Assembly (NCBI RefSeq): GCF_007846095.1
Contig: NZ_VOEI01000004.1
Span: 310,001-374,000 of the forward strand
DNA length: 64,000 nt
Reading direction: 5' to 3'
Source of the DNA: Mucilaginibacter achroorhodeus
GTDB taxonomy: Bacteria > Bacteroidota > Bacteroidia > Sphingobacteriales > Sphingobacteriaceae
The notes below the pieces were generated by a model, which ran no database searches, was not told where the DNA came from, and saw only the letters and a program-made list of their open reading frames with translations. Positions 1 through 10,161 of this stretch are shown here, in pieces (the first letter of the stretch is position 1; each line of letters begins with the position of its first letter). Made by a program: the position numbers and the translations under genes.

Positions 1-335
1 GTATCGTAAATGGTGAAGTTATTTGGATAACCGATCTTATCAGCTTCTACACGTAGTATCTTGGCAAATACAGAGTGGAAGGTGCCCATCCAAATATTCT
101 TTGCCTCGGGGCCAACTATATGGTTAATACGCTCGCGCATTTCCTTGGCGGCCTTATTGGTAAATGTTAGTACCAATATGTTAAACGAATCAACACCGCT
201 GCGAATAAGGTGAGCCACACGATAGGTGATAACGCGCGTTTTGCCCGATCCTGCGCCGGCAATGATCATTACCGGGCCTTTAATTTGTAAAACGGCAGCT
301 TTTTGTTCGGGATTTAACCCCTGTAGATAATCCAA
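1..335 (-). CDS. UvrD/PcrA-type ATP-dependent DNA helicase, N-terminal part
   Basis: Only the first ~111 residues lie in the window; the gene runs off the left edge. The translation on the minus strand has the superfamily 1 helicase start: an LNPEQKAAV Q-motif region, Walker A GAGSGKT, then LVLTFTNKAAKEMRERI (motif Ia) and a GTFHS motif. Such helicases unwind DNA in nucleotide excision and mismatch repair. No ATG is found between the upstream in-frame stop and the Q motif. I place the start at TTG 335, which gives a protein starting DYLQGLNPEQ after the initiator, with a purine-rich GAGG about 8 nt upstream. The choice of TTG is an inference; the family assignment is firm. Confidence 0.85.
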   Translation of the reverse strand, partial: MDYLQGLNPEQKAAVLQIKGPVMIIAGAGSGKTRVITYRVAHLIRSGVDSFNILVLTFTNKAAKEMRERINHIVGPEAKNIWMGTFHSVFAKILRVEADKIGYPNNFTIYD

Positions 336-411
336 ATCCAGTTCCTCTTTTCTGTGTCTGCGAAATTAACACTTTGGCAGGGAAAGCTAACAAAATTGGT
401 AAGGCAAATTT

Positions 412-852
412 TCAACGATGGGTTGTTTTGTCAACTGTCGGTAGCAGGTGGTTATTCATGGCCTGATAAATTATCCAGCCGAAAGGTATGAGCCAAATTA
501 TATCGTTCCAAACGTTTACCCAAAAGAAGACAGGCGCAAGCTTACCCTGCCATATATAATAAACAGAGCCTAAAGGTCCCAGTAGTTTACCAATAAAGCC
601 TACCAATATCAGCGGCCAATATACCTGCGGGTCGCGCCCCGCAAAGTAGTAGGCCACACCATAAACGCCAACCAGCATCCCAACGCATTGTAAAATAATG
701 ATGAGAAAATCAGTAGGCGGGTTGCCAAACAGGATGATCTCCGGCTTAAGCGATATCGCCGCTCCACAGAAAATATTGTACGCTGCCGCAAGATACATGA
801 TGATTTTGGCGGTTTTAAGTTTGGTGTACATAATGAATAAATTTGTATGCAA
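412..852 (-). CDS. Small four-helix integral membrane protein, unknown function
   Basis: A 146-residue protein made almost entirely of hydrophobic segments (about four predicted membrane helices, at roughly residues 15-33, 48-69, 78-100 and 108-130). I see no catalytic motif. Related Bacteroidota proteins are often labelled alkyl hydroperoxide reductase, but no peroxidatic cysteine or thioredoxin fold is visible, so I do not use that name. A second in-frame ATG at codon 8 (831) is an equally possible start. It stands alone between the helicase and a divergent gene, so context gives no clue. Confidence 0.6.
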   Translation of the reverse strand: MHTNLFIMYTKLKTAKIIMYLAAAYNIFCGAAISLKPEIILFGNPPTDFLIIILQCVGMLVGVYGVAYYFAGRDPQVYWPLILVGFIGKLLGPLGSVYYIWQGKLAPVFFWVNVWNDIIWLIPFGWIIYQAMNNHLLPTVDKTTHR

Positions 853-977
853 ATAGAAAAATAATTATTGAACTTTCAAAAATAAATGAAAGTAAATTCC
901 GATTTTCATATTAAATTTTTGTAATATTTCCAACTATACTTGCGGCTGATTGTAGTTAATTAAACCATCCACCGCTA

Positions 978-2978
978 ATGAATCGCCTTGCCAACGCTAC
1001 TTCGCCATATCTTTTGCAGCATGCCAATAATCCTGTTGATTGGTACCCCTGGGGCGCTGAAGCCCTGCAAAAAGCCAAAGATCAGAACAAACTGATATTG
1101 GTGAGCATTGGCTACTCGGCATGCCACTGGTGCCACGTTATGGAACACGAGAGCTTTGAGGACGAAGGCGTGGCAGCGCTGATGAACGAGTATTTTGTAT
1201 GTATAAAGGTTGATCGTGAAGAACGCCCGGATATTGACCAGATATACATGAGCGCCGTGCAATTGATGAGTGGCAGGGGAGGCTGGCCGCTCAATTGTAT
1301 CTGCCTACCCGATCAGCGGCCTATCTACGGCGGTACCTACTTCCGCAAAAACGACTGGGCATCATTGCTGCTTAACCTCGCCGATTTTTTTAAAACCAAG
1401 CCCGAAGAAGCGGAAGATTACGCTGTACGACTCACAGAGGGCATCAAACAGTATGAATCTGTGCCATTTGTTGAGCAAACAGCCGAGTATAGTAAAGAAA
1501 TGCTGGAGCCCATCATGGCCAACTGGCGAAGGTATATTGACCCGGTTGAAGGTGGCTTTGGCGGTGCACCAAAATTCCCGATGCCGGCCAACTGGATCTT
1601 CCTGATGCGGTATGCACTTCTGATGAAAGATAGCGGTATTGCCGAAAACGTAAAACTTACGCTACAGAAAATGGCTCATGGTGGCATCTATGACCACATC
1701 GGCGGCGGCTTTGCACGTTACGCTGTGGATGGTGTTTGGCACGTGCCACATTTCGAGAAAATGCTGTATGATAATGGTCAGCTTTTGAGCCTTTATGCCG
1801 AAGCGTACACCTGGAATGCTAATCCGCTTTATGCTGAAATTACCGATGAGATCATCGGTTTTGTAAAACGCGAACTTACATCGCCCCAAAGCAGTTTTTA
1901 CTCGGCGCTTGATGCTGACAGCGAAGGCAAAGAAGGTAAGTTCTATATCTTTACTCAGAACCAGTTAGCTGAAATTTTAGGCGATGATGCGCCGGTATTT
2001 AATGCTTACTACCACGTAACTGAAGAAGGTAACTGGGAAGAGGAGCAAAGCAATGTGTTCTTCCGTAAGGAAGATGAAGAAGCCATTGCATCACAATTTG
2101 GCATTACCACCGAAGAGTTACACAACCGTTTAAACGCAGCTAAACAAAAAGTATTTGACGCCCGCAGCAAACGCGTACGACCTGGTTTAGATAACAAGAT
2201 CCTGGCATCATGGAACGGTTTGATGTTAAAAGGCCTGTGCGATGCTTACCGCGCTTTTGCCAAACCAGAGTATTTGGAGCTGGCGTTAAAAAATGCGGAC
2301 TTTATTACTAAAAATCTTATTTCAGGCGCAAAGATCAGTCGCGTTTACAACCCTCAGACTACCGAAGGTGTTGCATTTCTTGATGACTATGCAAATGTAG
2401 CTGATGGCTTTATTACATTATATGAAGTAACGTTTAACGAGGATTGGATCATCCAGGCTCAGAAACTTACAGATTATGCTTTACAACACTTTTACAATGC
2501 AGAAGGCGGCATATTCTTTTACACTGCCGTTAATGATGGGCAGCTTATAGCCCGTAAGTCAGAGATAATGGATGGCGTTATACCGGCATCAAATTCGGTA
2601 ATGGCGCGTAATCTTAAAAAACTCGGGTTGCTGTTTGATAACGAAGGTTACCTTGAAGTTTCAGCGCAAATGCTGCGCAACATTGTGCCTCACCTGGCTA
2701 AGTATGGCACAGCTTACCCTAACTGGACGATCCTTTTACTTGATGAGATTTTCGGTGTTAATGAGGTTGCCATAACCGGCCTGGATCATGAGAATATACG
2801 CAGAGAATTTGAACAACATTACGTGCCAAATAAGGTTATGCTGGGCGGCCAAACCGGTACACTTCCGCTGTTAGATGGCCGGCTTGGTGACACCACAAGA
2901 ATATTTGTCTGTAAAGACAGAACTTGCGGTTTGCCTGCCAACACGGTGCCTGATGCATTAAAACAAATAGCCGGGTAA
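978..2978 (+). CDS. DUF255 thioredoxin-domain protein (YyaL / SPATA20 family)
   Basis: A 666-residue protein of full family length. The N-terminal thioredoxin-like domain carries the diagnostic CHWCH motif (Cys49, Cys52), followed by the conserved DREERPDID segment and GGWPL. The remaining ~500 residues resemble the (alpha/alpha)6 barrel of N-acylglucosamine 2-epimerase-like and glycosidase-like domains ([30 protein letters not shown]). The in vivo substrate of this family is not settled. No signal peptide is seen, so it is probably cytoplasmic. The start at ATG 978 gives the standard [16 protein letters not shown] beginning. It is followed by an SlyD gene on the same strand. Confidence 0.93.
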   Translation: MNRLANATSPYLLQHANNPVDWYPWGAEALQKAKDQNKLILVSIGYSACHWCHVMEHESFEDEGVAALMNEYFVCIKVDREERPDIDQIYMSAVQLMSGRGGWPLNCICLPDQRPIYGGTYFRKNDWASLLLNLADFFKTKPEEAEDYAVRLTEGIKQYESVPFVEQTAEYSKEMLEPIMANWRRYIDPVEGGFGGAPKFPMPANWIFLMRYALLMKDSGIAENVKLTLQKMAHGGIYDHIGGGFARYAVDGVWHVPHFEKMLYDNGQLLSLYAEAYTWNANPLYAEITDEIIGFVKRELTSPQSSFYSALDADSEGKEGKFYIFTQNQLAEILGDDAPVFNAYYHVTEEGNWEEEQSNVFFRKEDEEAIASQFGITTEELHNRLNAAKQKVFDARSKRVRPGLDNKILASWNGLMLKGLCDAYRAFAKPEYLELALKNADFITKNLISGAKISRVYNPQTTEGVAFLDDYANVADGFITLYEVTFNEDWIIQAQKLTDYALQHFYNAEGGIFFYTAVNDGQLIARKSEIMDGVIPASNSVMARNLKKLGLLFDNEGYLEVSAQMLRNIVPHLAKYGTAYPNWTILLLDEIFGVNEVAITGLDHENIRREFEQHYVPNKVMLGGQTGTLPLLDGRLGDTTRIFVCKDRTCGLPANTVPDALKQIAG

Positions 2979-3045
2979 TTAGTATTTATAATAAATAGGC
3001 GGGTTAAAAAAAAAATTTAGCACCTTGCCGCAAAATTATCAATAA

Positions 3046-3552
3046 ATGAAAATTCAACCACAACACGTAGTGTCACTAACATACGATCTGTATGTAAAGA
3101 AAGAGGACGGTGAAGAAGGACTTGTAGAAAGCGCAACACAGGAACAGCCGCTTACATTTTTATTTGGCGCAGGCCAGATGATCCCAAAATTTGAAGAAAA
3201 TTTAAGTACGCTGTCAACAGGTGACACTTATGATTTCCATATATCAGCACAGGATGGTTACGGCGAGTACGACCAGGAAGCTGTGGCAAACCTGCCAAAA
3301 GAAATGTTTGAAGGCCAGGGTGCGGATCTACCGCAGGTGGGCGAAGTATTACCTTTGCAGGATAACAACGGCAACCGTTTTCAAGGCCAGGTAGTATCGA
3401 TCACAGAAGATTCGGTAATTGTTGACCTTAACCACCCAATGGCAGGCCAGGAACTGCATTTTAAAGGCGAGATCATCAACGTTCGCCCGGCAACACCGGA
3501 AGAACTTTCGCACGGCCATGCACACGGCCCGGATGGTCATCACGATCACTAA
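3046..3552 (+). CDS. slyD: FKBP-type peptidyl-prolyl cis-trans isomerase, SlyD-like
   Basis: A 168-residue cytoplasmic prolyl isomerase and chaperone. It has the split FKBP core of SlyD: an N-terminal strand region with LTFLFGAGQMIPKFEENL (FKBP flap and core), the insert-in-flap segment around residues 65-120, and the returning HPMAGQELHFKGEI strand. The C terminus (residues 156-168) is His-rich, with seven His in 13 residues. This matches SlyD metal-binding tails that take part in nickel handling. The gene ends at a strong hairpin shared with the convergent gene. Confidence 0.93.
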   Translation: MKIQPQHVVSLTYDLYVKKEDGEEGLVESATQEQPLTFLFGAGQMIPKFEENLSTLSTGDTYDFHISAQDGYGEYDQEAVANLPKEMFEGQGADLPQVGEVLPLQDNNGNRFQGQVVSITEDSVIVDLNHPMAGQELHFKGEIINVRPATPEELSHGHAHGPDGHHDH

Positions 3553-3560
3553 AAATTAAA

Positions 3561-3595
3561 CAGAAACGGCGCCTTTTAGGCGCCGTTTCTGTTAT
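3561..3595. terminator. Bidirectional intrinsic terminator between convergent genes
   Basis: A perfect 13-bp inverted repeat (arms 3561-3573 and 3579-3591, 5-nt loop) sits between the stop of slyD and the stop of the minus-strand gene. T-rich and A-rich flanks lie on both sides, so it can terminate in both directions. Confidence 0.85.
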
Positions 3596-4308
3596 TTAGC
3601 AAAATCAAGCGTGCCGTTACTATTTAGTACGCATTCGATCATTATCCGGCATGACACAGCTTCACCTTCATAGCTGGCAGGTACAAACACCAGGTCATCA
3701 GGATTAGGTAATTTCAAATTCATGCGTATATCATCGATCGACGTTTGCAGCGGTGCGTAGATCAAATGCACTGTGTAATCCGCCAATCTGCCGCCGGGGC
3801 TTACTAATAGTTCAACCACCACGTTTACATTAGAATAATCTAAATCGGTAGATGAATACCTCTTTGGCATTTTAAACAATGATACATAAGGCAGATATCC
3901 ATAATATACGCCGCCTATACGCAACGGTTTATTTACCTTTGGGTTGGCCACTTTAACAGTATCAAATGTCCGGTCTACAAAATAATGGATGTTAGAAGTA
4001 GTATCTTCCTGCGCTTCGTAAACAAACTGGTTCTTATCAAAATTGTAACTCTGCACAACAGTGCCTCTGTTATTATAAAACTGCCATAATCCAACCCGCT
4101 TATTATCCTTATAAGCACCGTTAGCCAAAGCAATCTTCTTTTTGTAAAGAGCCTGGTACATGCCCTGGCGGGTATGCCCGTCGCCTGATACATGATATAC
4201 TTCTGAAACGTTGTTAGTAAGCCGTTTTGTGACCTTCATGGTTTCCTGTGCTGAAACCCTGAGCGAAAAAGCTGTAAATAATAAACAGATAAATTTTAGA
4301 TAACGCAT
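3592..4308 (-). CDS. Secreted protein with MORN/YwqK-like repeat segment
   Basis: 238 residues with a clear Sec signal peptide (FICLLFTAFSLRVSAQ). The middle part holds MORN/YwqK-type patterns (LANGAYKDNKRVGLWQFYN and a second degenerate copy), which form short beta-hairpin repeats. The C-terminal ~100 residues (LLVSPGGRLADYTV and following) resemble the periplasmic TonB C-terminal fold in pattern only, and there is no TonB transmembrane anchor. A role at the cell envelope is likely; the exact function is unknown. It may be expressed with the outer-membrane receptor gene upstream on the same strand. Confidence 0.65.
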   Translation of the reverse strand: MRYLKFICLLFTAFSLRVSAQETMKVTKRLTNNVSEVYHVSGDGHTRQGMYQALYKKKIALANGAYKDNKRVGLWQFYNNRGTVVQSYNFDKNQFVYEAQEDTTSNIHYFVDRTFDTVKVANPKVNKPLRIGGVYYGYLPYVSLFKMPKRYSSTDLDYSNVNVVVELLVSPGGRLADYTVHLIYAPLQTSIDDIRMNLKLPNPDDLVFVPASYEGEAVSCRIMIECVLNSNGTLDFAK

Positions 4309-4430
4309 TTAGGCTATATTTATTTAATTAACCGCGCAGGAGGTATTTATGTTTTTTAGCGGTGTTGTAAATTTATAAGCTTCTTAGAGATATATGGTGA
4401 TGCAAACAAATTTTGTTCGACGGTTACCGA

Positions 4431-7178
4431 TCAACCTCTGTTTCGTCCGCGACGCCCGCCACCAAAATTACCCCTGCCGCCTTGTCTGCCTGCAAATTTT
4501 TGCAATCGCATGGTGAAAGATAACATAAAATATCTGCCTAAACGATTGCTCCTGGTATCGATGATCTGGTTGCCTGATACCACCCTCGATACGCCCGTGT
4601 TTTGGTTAAACAGGTCAAACGCCTGGAAACGCAACACGGCCAAGTGATTTTTTAGGAACTGATACTCCACATATGTACTAAGCAGGGTAGGGTTGGCTTT
4701 AACTGTAGCGCTGAACCCTTTGTTGATGGTTTGTGTTAAATTGTAGCCTAATACAAAATCGTTCAAGAAATAGTTACGCCCGTCAAGACCCAATGCCCAG
4801 GTTTTAGCGTCGGTATTAATCGATGAGGGTAAACTGTACCTTGTGGAGTTGATGCTGTAGTTTCCGCTTACCTCGGTATCCATCAGGCTGTCAATGTCTA
4901 TCCGAAGTTTCGCCCCCTGATTAAAGACCCAATTCTTACCCTCATTACGCTGGTCTTCAATAAAGTTAATATTGTTATTAAAACTTGCTCCACCGTTTAA
5001 TGTAGCGGTAAATTTTCTGTTGGCAAACGGTTTTGAGAATGAATAATTACCATTTGCACTGTAATAACCGCTGGTATTTAAGTATCGGGTCTCTTGTACA
5101 AAACGAGTGGCATCAATACCGATACCTGTTATAGGCTGCGTGTTGGTCACTATCTTGTTTTGTGTTTTGTTGAACGAGAGATTAGCGAATAAAGCATCAC
5201 CGCTTGCTATATCAAATTGATTATATCGCAACGCGATGTTGTTGCTAAACTCCGGCTTAAGATTGGGGTTACCGTAGACCCGGTTCTGCGGATTTGAAAA
5301 ATCGGGCTGCAGTTGCAATTGCGTAAAACTTGGCTGGTTGTTACTTCCGGAGTAGTTAATGGAAAGCGTGTGGTTACGTTTGAAATTGTAAATAAACCTT
5401 GCGGTAGGTATTAAATTAAAGGTGTTGGTTGTAGTAGTGAAATTATGTGACTCGCCCGTAAGTGTAGCAGGCTGTACCGCCATCCCAATAGTGTAGTTAT
5501 ACTTGGTTTTTACGCCACGTAAATTAAGCCCAAATTTATTGGTAGTAAATTGGTAATTGTAAAGTGTACTTAAACTATCTACATAAGTTTGCGTACCGGT
5601 TTGCGGATCTATGCGATAATTATAGCGGTTATTATCTGTATTGTTGCGGCTAAAAGCATAATTGCCTTCTAAAAAAGTAGTTTTACCCAACGGCTCAATG
5701 TAGCTTAAATTAACACCCACCCTTGAGCTTTGATTATCAGTATTTATCTGCTGGAACAACGGTGTTACAATAGTATCCTGCCTGGTGGTATACTGGTCAT
5801 TAAGGCCCTGGTCTGTTTTAGAAAAACTTAAACTGGTGTTGATGCTGAAGTTGCGGCCCTTCTTTTTAAACTTGTGATTATACAAAACGCTAACACCGCC
5901 ATTGGGCGATTTAGCGTTGGTAAGTGCGAGTTCGTTACCGTTTATTACCCGGCCATTACGGGTGTTGGTAAATACATCGGTAGTATTATCGTTAGAGCTG
6001 CTGTACGAGAAATTTGGGTTTATCTTCAAGTAGTTGACTGTATCAATCCGATATTCGATATTGAAATCAAACCTGTGGTTAACGGTGTTGTTGCGGCCAA
6101 TAGTGTTATCATCGTTTAACAAGGCACCACTCTGAAAAAGGTTTTGCGTTTGCGAAGTGTTGGTGATCAGCCTGTCGCGGTCAGAAAAACTGTAGCTACC
6201 ATAAGCGGTAACTTTTTTGCCCCACTCATCGCGGTAATTAAAGCCTAAAGAGCGGTTTGTAGTAACACCGTTTGCTGTGCTAACGCCGCCTGAAGAACCG
6301 CCGCCGCCTGCACGACCACCGCTGCCGCCCTGCGCACCTAAATTAAATGAATTGGTATTGGTGTTATTCCAGGTACCAATTACCGATACCTGTCGATCTT
6401 CCTTAAAAGCGTTGGCTGATAATCGGGCAAGATAGCGGTCATCATTACCCGCACCAACCGTGGCCTGGCCAAACTTGCCGGTTCGCTTGCCTTTTTGGAT
6501 AGTGATGTTCAATATTTTATCAGGGTCTCCTGTTTTAATGCCGGTTAAATTGGCCTGGTCACCGTAATCATCAATAACCTGTATGTTCTCAACAATATTG
6601 GCAGGCAGGTTTTGCGTTGCCGTTTGCACATCTCCACTAAAATAATCTTTACCGTTTACCCGTACTTTGGTTACTTGCTTGCCATGCGCCGTCACATTTC
6701 CATCTTTATCTACTGAAACGCCGGGCAATTTTTTCAAAACATCCTCAACCGGCGAACCTTCACGTACCTTATAAGCCGACGCTTTGTATTCAACTGTATC
6801 TTCTTTGATGGTGATCGGGTTTACAGCTACAATATTAACCGCCTGCAAAAAGTTAAGCTGTACTTTAAGTTTGATGGGGTCCAACACCACCGGTCCTGTA
6901 GCGTTATCCATTACATACTTACGGGTAATTGTTTGATAACCAATTCCACTAATAGTTACACTGAAGTTTTTGCTGCCAACCGTAGGGAAATTAAATTTGC
7001 CATTTACATCACTTACCGTCGCTACGCTGTCTTTACCTGCTTTTAACTTAACAGTGACACCGGGTACTGCACCCAAACTATCTATAACGCCACCCATCAC
7101 TGCACGCGGAACTTCCTTCTGGGCAAAGGTTTTTGTAGTAATAAAACATATTGCCAACAGCAGTAGGTATTTGAACAT
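4431..7178 (-). CDS. Outer-membrane beta-barrel receptor, TonB-dependent-like
   Basis: 915 residues. Order of parts: signal peptide (residues 1-19), a carboxypeptidase-regulatory-like beta-sandwich (about 25-105, GGVIDSLGAVPGVTVKLKAG), a plug domain (about 130-230, with VEDVLKKLPGVSVDKDGNV and VRVNGKDYF), and a long beta-barrel of the OMP_b-brl_3 type rich in Asn, Thr, Ser and aromatic residues. The C terminus is an unusual Gly/Arg tail (GGRGNFGGGRRGRNRG). Such proteins sit in the outer membrane of Bacteroidota. No SusD partner lies next to it, so a polysaccharide-uptake role is not implied. The ligand is unknown. Confidence 0.9.
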   Translation of the reverse strand: MFKYLLLLAICFITTKTFAQKEVPRAVMGGVIDSLGAVPGVTVKLKAGKDSVATVSDVNGKFNFPTVGSKNFSVTISGIGYQTITRKYVMDNATGPVVLDPIKLKVQLNFLQAVNIVAVNPITIKEDTVEYKASAYKVREGSPVEDVLKKLPGVSVDKDGNVTAHGKQVTKVRVNGKDYFSGDVQTATQNLPANIVENIQVIDDYGDQANLTGIKTGDPDKILNITIQKGKRTGKFGQATVGAGNDDRYLARLSANAFKEDRQVSVIGTWNNTNTNSFNLGAQGGSGGRAGGGGSSGGVSTANGVTTNRSLGFNYRDEWGKKVTAYGSYSFSDRDRLITNTSQTQNLFQSGALLNDDNTIGRNNTVNHRFDFNIEYRIDTVNYLKINPNFSYSSSNDNTTDVFTNTRNGRVINGNELALTNAKSPNGGVSVLYNHKFKKKGRNFSINTSLSFSKTDQGLNDQYTTRQDTIVTPLFQQINTDNQSSRVGVNLSYIEPLGKTTFLEGNYAFSRNNTDNNRYNYRIDPQTGTQTYVDSLSTLYNYQFTTNKFGLNLRGVKTKYNYTIGMAVQPATLTGESHNFTTTTNTFNLIPTARFIYNFKRNHTLSINYSGSNNQPSFTQLQLQPDFSNPQNRVYGNPNLKPEFSNNIALRYNQFDIASGDALFANLSFNKTQNKIVTNTQPITGIGIDATRFVQETRYLNTSGYYSANGNYSFSKPFANRKFTATLNGGASFNNNINFIEDQRNEGKNWVFNQGAKLRIDIDSLMDTEVSGNYSINSTRYSLPSSINTDAKTWALGLDGRNYFLNDFVLGYNLTQTINKGFSATVKANPTLLSTYVEYQFLKNHLAVLRFQAFDLFNQNTGVSRVVSGNQIIDTRSNRLGRYFMLSFTMRLQKFAGRQGGRGNFGGGRRGRNRG

Positions 7179-7387
7179 AGTAATAATTGTAGGTTTTGAT
7201 TTTACATGACATAATAGATTTGCGGAAGTTTAACAGATCGCGCAATGTCATACAATTGTTGCAATTAGGTAGACATTTTTATGACAATTTAATTATTTAT
7301 TAAAAATTTTAAAGCTATTTGAAAACTAAACCATATCTTCCATCCGTATATCCCTACAACCCCAATTAATTAACTAATCCCAATTTA

Positions 7388-8467
7388 ATGGCTTTTATAC
7401 ATGATGTGCTCGAAGCACCATCTTACGGTTGGAAAAACGCTGATGGCGAATTGTCAAAACCCACTCAGAAACAACTCCTCCGGGAATTTTTATCGCGGAT
7501 AAACATTTTTAAGGATAAAAAAAATTGGTTGTCGTTCACCGCGTGGATGATGGTTGTCGCATTATCACCTTTTTTATACTTCTTCATATTCGAGTATTTT
7601 AGTGTATCCAGATTGATCATTGCTTTTGTATACAGCATGATGGTGATGGGTACACATGGCACCATTTGGTACCACCGGTACTGTACGCATGGCGCTTATA
7701 AATTTCGCAACAATTTCTGGCGTTTTGTTACGCAAAACTTAACGCTTAAGATTATTCCTGAGGAGATCTATGCCATTTCTCACCATGTGCATCACGCCCT
7801 TTCAGATACTCCCGGTGATCCTTATAACGCACAAGGTGGTTTTTTATATTGCTTTCTGGCTGATGCAAATCACCAACCCGTAAATCGCAACCTTACAGAG
7901 AAGCATTTTGAGCGTTGTATCAAATTAATGAAACACACCGGTGTAACAACCAATACCTACAAGCAGTACCAAAAATGGGGCTCTATAGCTAATCCGCTAC
8001 ATATGATAGTTGGCGTAATAGCCAATTGGGCATTTTGGTTTGCAGTGTTTTATTTGTTAGGAGGTATCGGTTTGGTTTGTGCGATATTTGGTGCAGCAGG
8101 TGTTTGGGCAGTAGGTGTACGTACATTTAATTACGAAGGCCACGGCAAAGGCGATGATAAACGCCGCGAAGGTGTAGACTATAACACGAAGGATATGTCT
8201 ATTAACCAGGTATGGCCTGGTATTGTAGCTGGCGAATGGCACAATAACCATCATTTATACCCTAAGAGCGCACGTTCTGGTTTCAAACCGTACCAGGTAG
8301 ATAGCGCGTGGTATTATATTAAATTTATGAGCCTTATAGGCGCTGTAACTCATTACCATGATGCTAAGGCCCAATTTTATAAAGATTATGTCAGGCCTGA
8401 TATAAAGGCTATTGTTGAGCCTGCTTATTGTCCCCTTACCGGTGAGAAGTTACTGCTGACTGAATAG
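7388..8467 (+). CDS. Membrane fatty acid / acyl-CoA desaturase
   Basis: 359 residues with the three histidine boxes of membrane di-iron desaturases: HRYCTH (His96-His101), HHVHH (132-136) and HNNHH (285-289). Hydrophobic segments between them (about residues 53-90 and 205-240) make the membrane core. Enzymes of this family introduce a cis double bond, usually delta-9, into acyl-CoA or lipid-bound acyl chains and so tune membrane fluidity. Length and box spacing are normal. It is a single-gene unit ending at a hairpin terminator. Acyl-CoA versus phospholipid as substrate cannot be decided from the sequence. Confidence 0.93.
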   Translation: MAFIHDVLEAPSYGWKNADGELSKPTQKQLLREFLSRINIFKDKKNWLSFTAWMMVVALSPFLYFFIFEYFSVSRLIIAFVYSMMVMGTHGTIWYHRYCTHGAYKFRNNFWRFVTQNLTLKIIPEEIYAISHHVHHALSDTPGDPYNAQGGFLYCFLADANHQPVNRNLTEKHFERCIKLMKHTGVTTNTYKQYQKWGSIANPLHMIVGVIANWAFWFAVFYLLGGIGLVCAIFGAAGVWAVGVRTFNYEGHGKGDDKRREGVDYNTKDMSINQVWPGIVAGEWHNNHHLYPKSARSGFKPYQVDSAWYYIKFMSLIGAVTHYHDAKAQFYKDYVRPDIKAIVEPAYCPLTGEKLLLTE

Positions 8468-8484
8468 ACACATAATCTGAAATA

Positions 8485-8529
8485 TTATACAAAAAAAGCA
8501 CGCCTTTAAAGCGTGCTTTTTTTGTATAA
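8485..8529 (+). terminator. Long intrinsic terminator after the desaturase gene
   Basis: A 19-bp perfect inverted repeat (8485-8503 with 8511-8529, loop of 7 nt) containing a GCACGC core and an A-tract/T-tract. It lies 17 nt after the desaturase stop codon. Confidence 0.9.
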
Positions 8530-8602
8530 AAATGTTTAAGCGCGCTTTTTTATCAAATGAAATGATAACTTAGTAAATCCAATTTATTAAGCCCAATAGC
8601 TA

Positions 8603-10138
8603 ATGTCATCTTCAAAGGTTTACTTACTTGCGGTAACGCTGGTGAACATACTTGTTGCTACAAGTGTTTTTGCACAGCCGGCACCTGGTGTTTTCCAGGG
8701 AAGTACAAACGTTGGCTCGCCTAAACGTAAAGGTACTGTTGTTTATCAAACTGCCTTACAGCAATATAAAGTAAGTGGTGCGGGTGGCAATATGTGGTTT
8801 GGTAAAGATGAATTACATTTTGTTTGGAGACAGGTAAAGGGAGATTTTATCCTCAGAACAAACGCCTCATTCTTAGGCAAAGGAGCCGAAGCTCATCGTA
8901 AATTGGGTTTAATGGTTCGTAGTTCGCTTAAGCCTGCTTCCGCACATGCAAGTGCGGTAGTGCATGGCGATGGTCTCACCTCACTTCAGTATCGAAAATT
9001 AGAAGGCGATAGCACCCGCGAACAGAAACTAACGGTGACTGGCGCAGATGTTATACAATTAGAGAGGAGGGGCAACACCTACACCATGTCGGCCACCCGT
9101 AACGGCAATGTATTTGGTTCCGATGAAAAGGTTGAACTTAACCTTGGCGATGAGGTTTATGTGGGGCTGTTTGTATGCTCGCATAATGCAAACGTAACAG
9201 AAACGGCAATTTTTAATAATGTGAGAATTGTTAAGCCGGCACCGGCTGATGTGGTGGCATACAAGCAATATCTGGGCAGCAACATCGAGGTCTTGGATCT
9301 CAATACCAAAAATAGCCGCGTGGTTTATCAATCGCCAAAATCGCTGCAGGCACCTAACTGGACAGTAGATGACAAGTCGCTAATTTATAACAGTGAGGGC
9401 ACGCTTTATAAATTTGATATTGCAACAAGTACACCCAGGTCGCTGAACACCGATCCTGCAAAAAATAACAACAACGATCATGTGCTATCTTTCGATGGGA
9501 AGTGGTTAACCATCAGTAGTAACGATGATGGCCCATCAATAGGCTACGTGGTACCCGCTAACGGGGGCAAGGCCCGCCGAGTAACACAGTTGGGTAAGGG
9601 AGCATCATACATGCACGGATGGTCGCCCGATGGTAAATACCTGGTTTTTTGTGGCGAACGTAATAAAGAATTTGACGTGTACCGCATACCTGTTACCGGC
9701 GGCACAGAAGAGCGGCTCACCACCACACCGGGCCTGGACGATGGCCCCGAGTATACTCCGGACGGCAAATACATTTATTTTAACTCGGTGCGAAACGGCC
9801 TGATGCAGATATGGCGAATGAAAGCTGATGGCTCAGAGCAAACACAGATAACGAATGACGATTACAATAACTGGTTCCCGCATGTTTCGCCAGACGGGAA
9901 ATGGATCGTATTCATTACCTTCCTTAAAAATGAAGTTGCACCCGGCGACCATCCATTTTACAAACACGTTTACATCCGTAAAATGCCTGTAAGTGGTGGC
10001 CCGGTTACAGTGATGGCCTATTTGTACGGTGGGCAGGGCACCATCAATACGCCTTCCTGGTCTCCCGATAGCAAGCGGATAGCTTTTGTAAGCAATACCG
10101 ATCTGCTGTTCCCGGTTTATCCCATCAGTAAAAATTGA
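8603..10138 (+). CDS. Secreted TolB-like beta-propeller protein with N-terminal jelly-roll domain
   Basis: 511 residues with a signal peptide ending near VFAQPAPG. Residues ~45-210 look like a DUF1349/concanavalin-like beta-sandwich (KLGLMVRSSL, VYVGLFVCSHN). Residues ~225-505 contain repeated PD40/TolB propeller blades, seen as WSPDGKYLVF, YTPDGKYIYF, VSPDGKWIVF and WSPDSKRIAF. In Bacteroidota this architecture is often mislabelled TolR or biopolymer transporter; no TolR helix is present. It opens the carbohydrate-oxidation block, so binding of a glycan or glycoside in the periplasm is plausible but unproven. Confidence 0.85.
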   Translation: MSSSKVYLLAVTLVNILVATSVFAQPAPGVFQGSTNVGSPKRKGTVVYQTALQQYKVSGAGGNMWFGKDELHFVWRQVKGDFILRTNASFLGKGAEAHRKLGLMVRSSLKPASAHASAVVHGDGLTSLQYRKLEGDSTREQKLTVTGADVIQLERRGNTYTMSATRNGNVFGSDEKVELNLGDEVYVGLFVCSHNANVTETAIFNNVRIVKPAPADVVAYKQYLGSNIEVLDLNTKNSRVVYQSPKSLQAPNWTVDDKSLIYNSEGTLYKFDIATSTPRSLNTDPAKNNNNDHVLSFDGKWLTISSNDDGPSIGYVVPANGGKARRVTQLGKGASYMHGWSPDGKYLVFCGERNKEFDVYRIPVTGGTEERLTTTPGLDDGPEYTPDGKYIYFNSVRNGLMQIWRMKADGSEQTQITNDDYNNWFPHVSPDGKWIVFITFLKNEVAPGDHPFYKHVYIRKMPVSGGPVTVMAYLYGGQGTINTPSWSPDSKRIAFVSNTDLLFPVYPISKN

Positions 10139-10161
10139 ACAATCAACTAATCTCTAATAAC

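Noticed and set aside
412..852. Alkyl hydroperoxide reductase for the small membrane protein
   Set aside because: No thioredoxin fold or peroxidatic cysteine is visible; the protein is four hydrophobic helices.
8603..10138. TolR/biopolymer transporter
   Set aside because: There is no TolR membrane helix; the sequence is a PD40 propeller with an N-terminal beta-sandwich.
10135..10161. TTG start extending the isomerase gene upstream
   Set aside because: It would place the twin-arginine motif deep in the protein and overlaps the previous stop; ATG 10162 gives a standard Tat signal.
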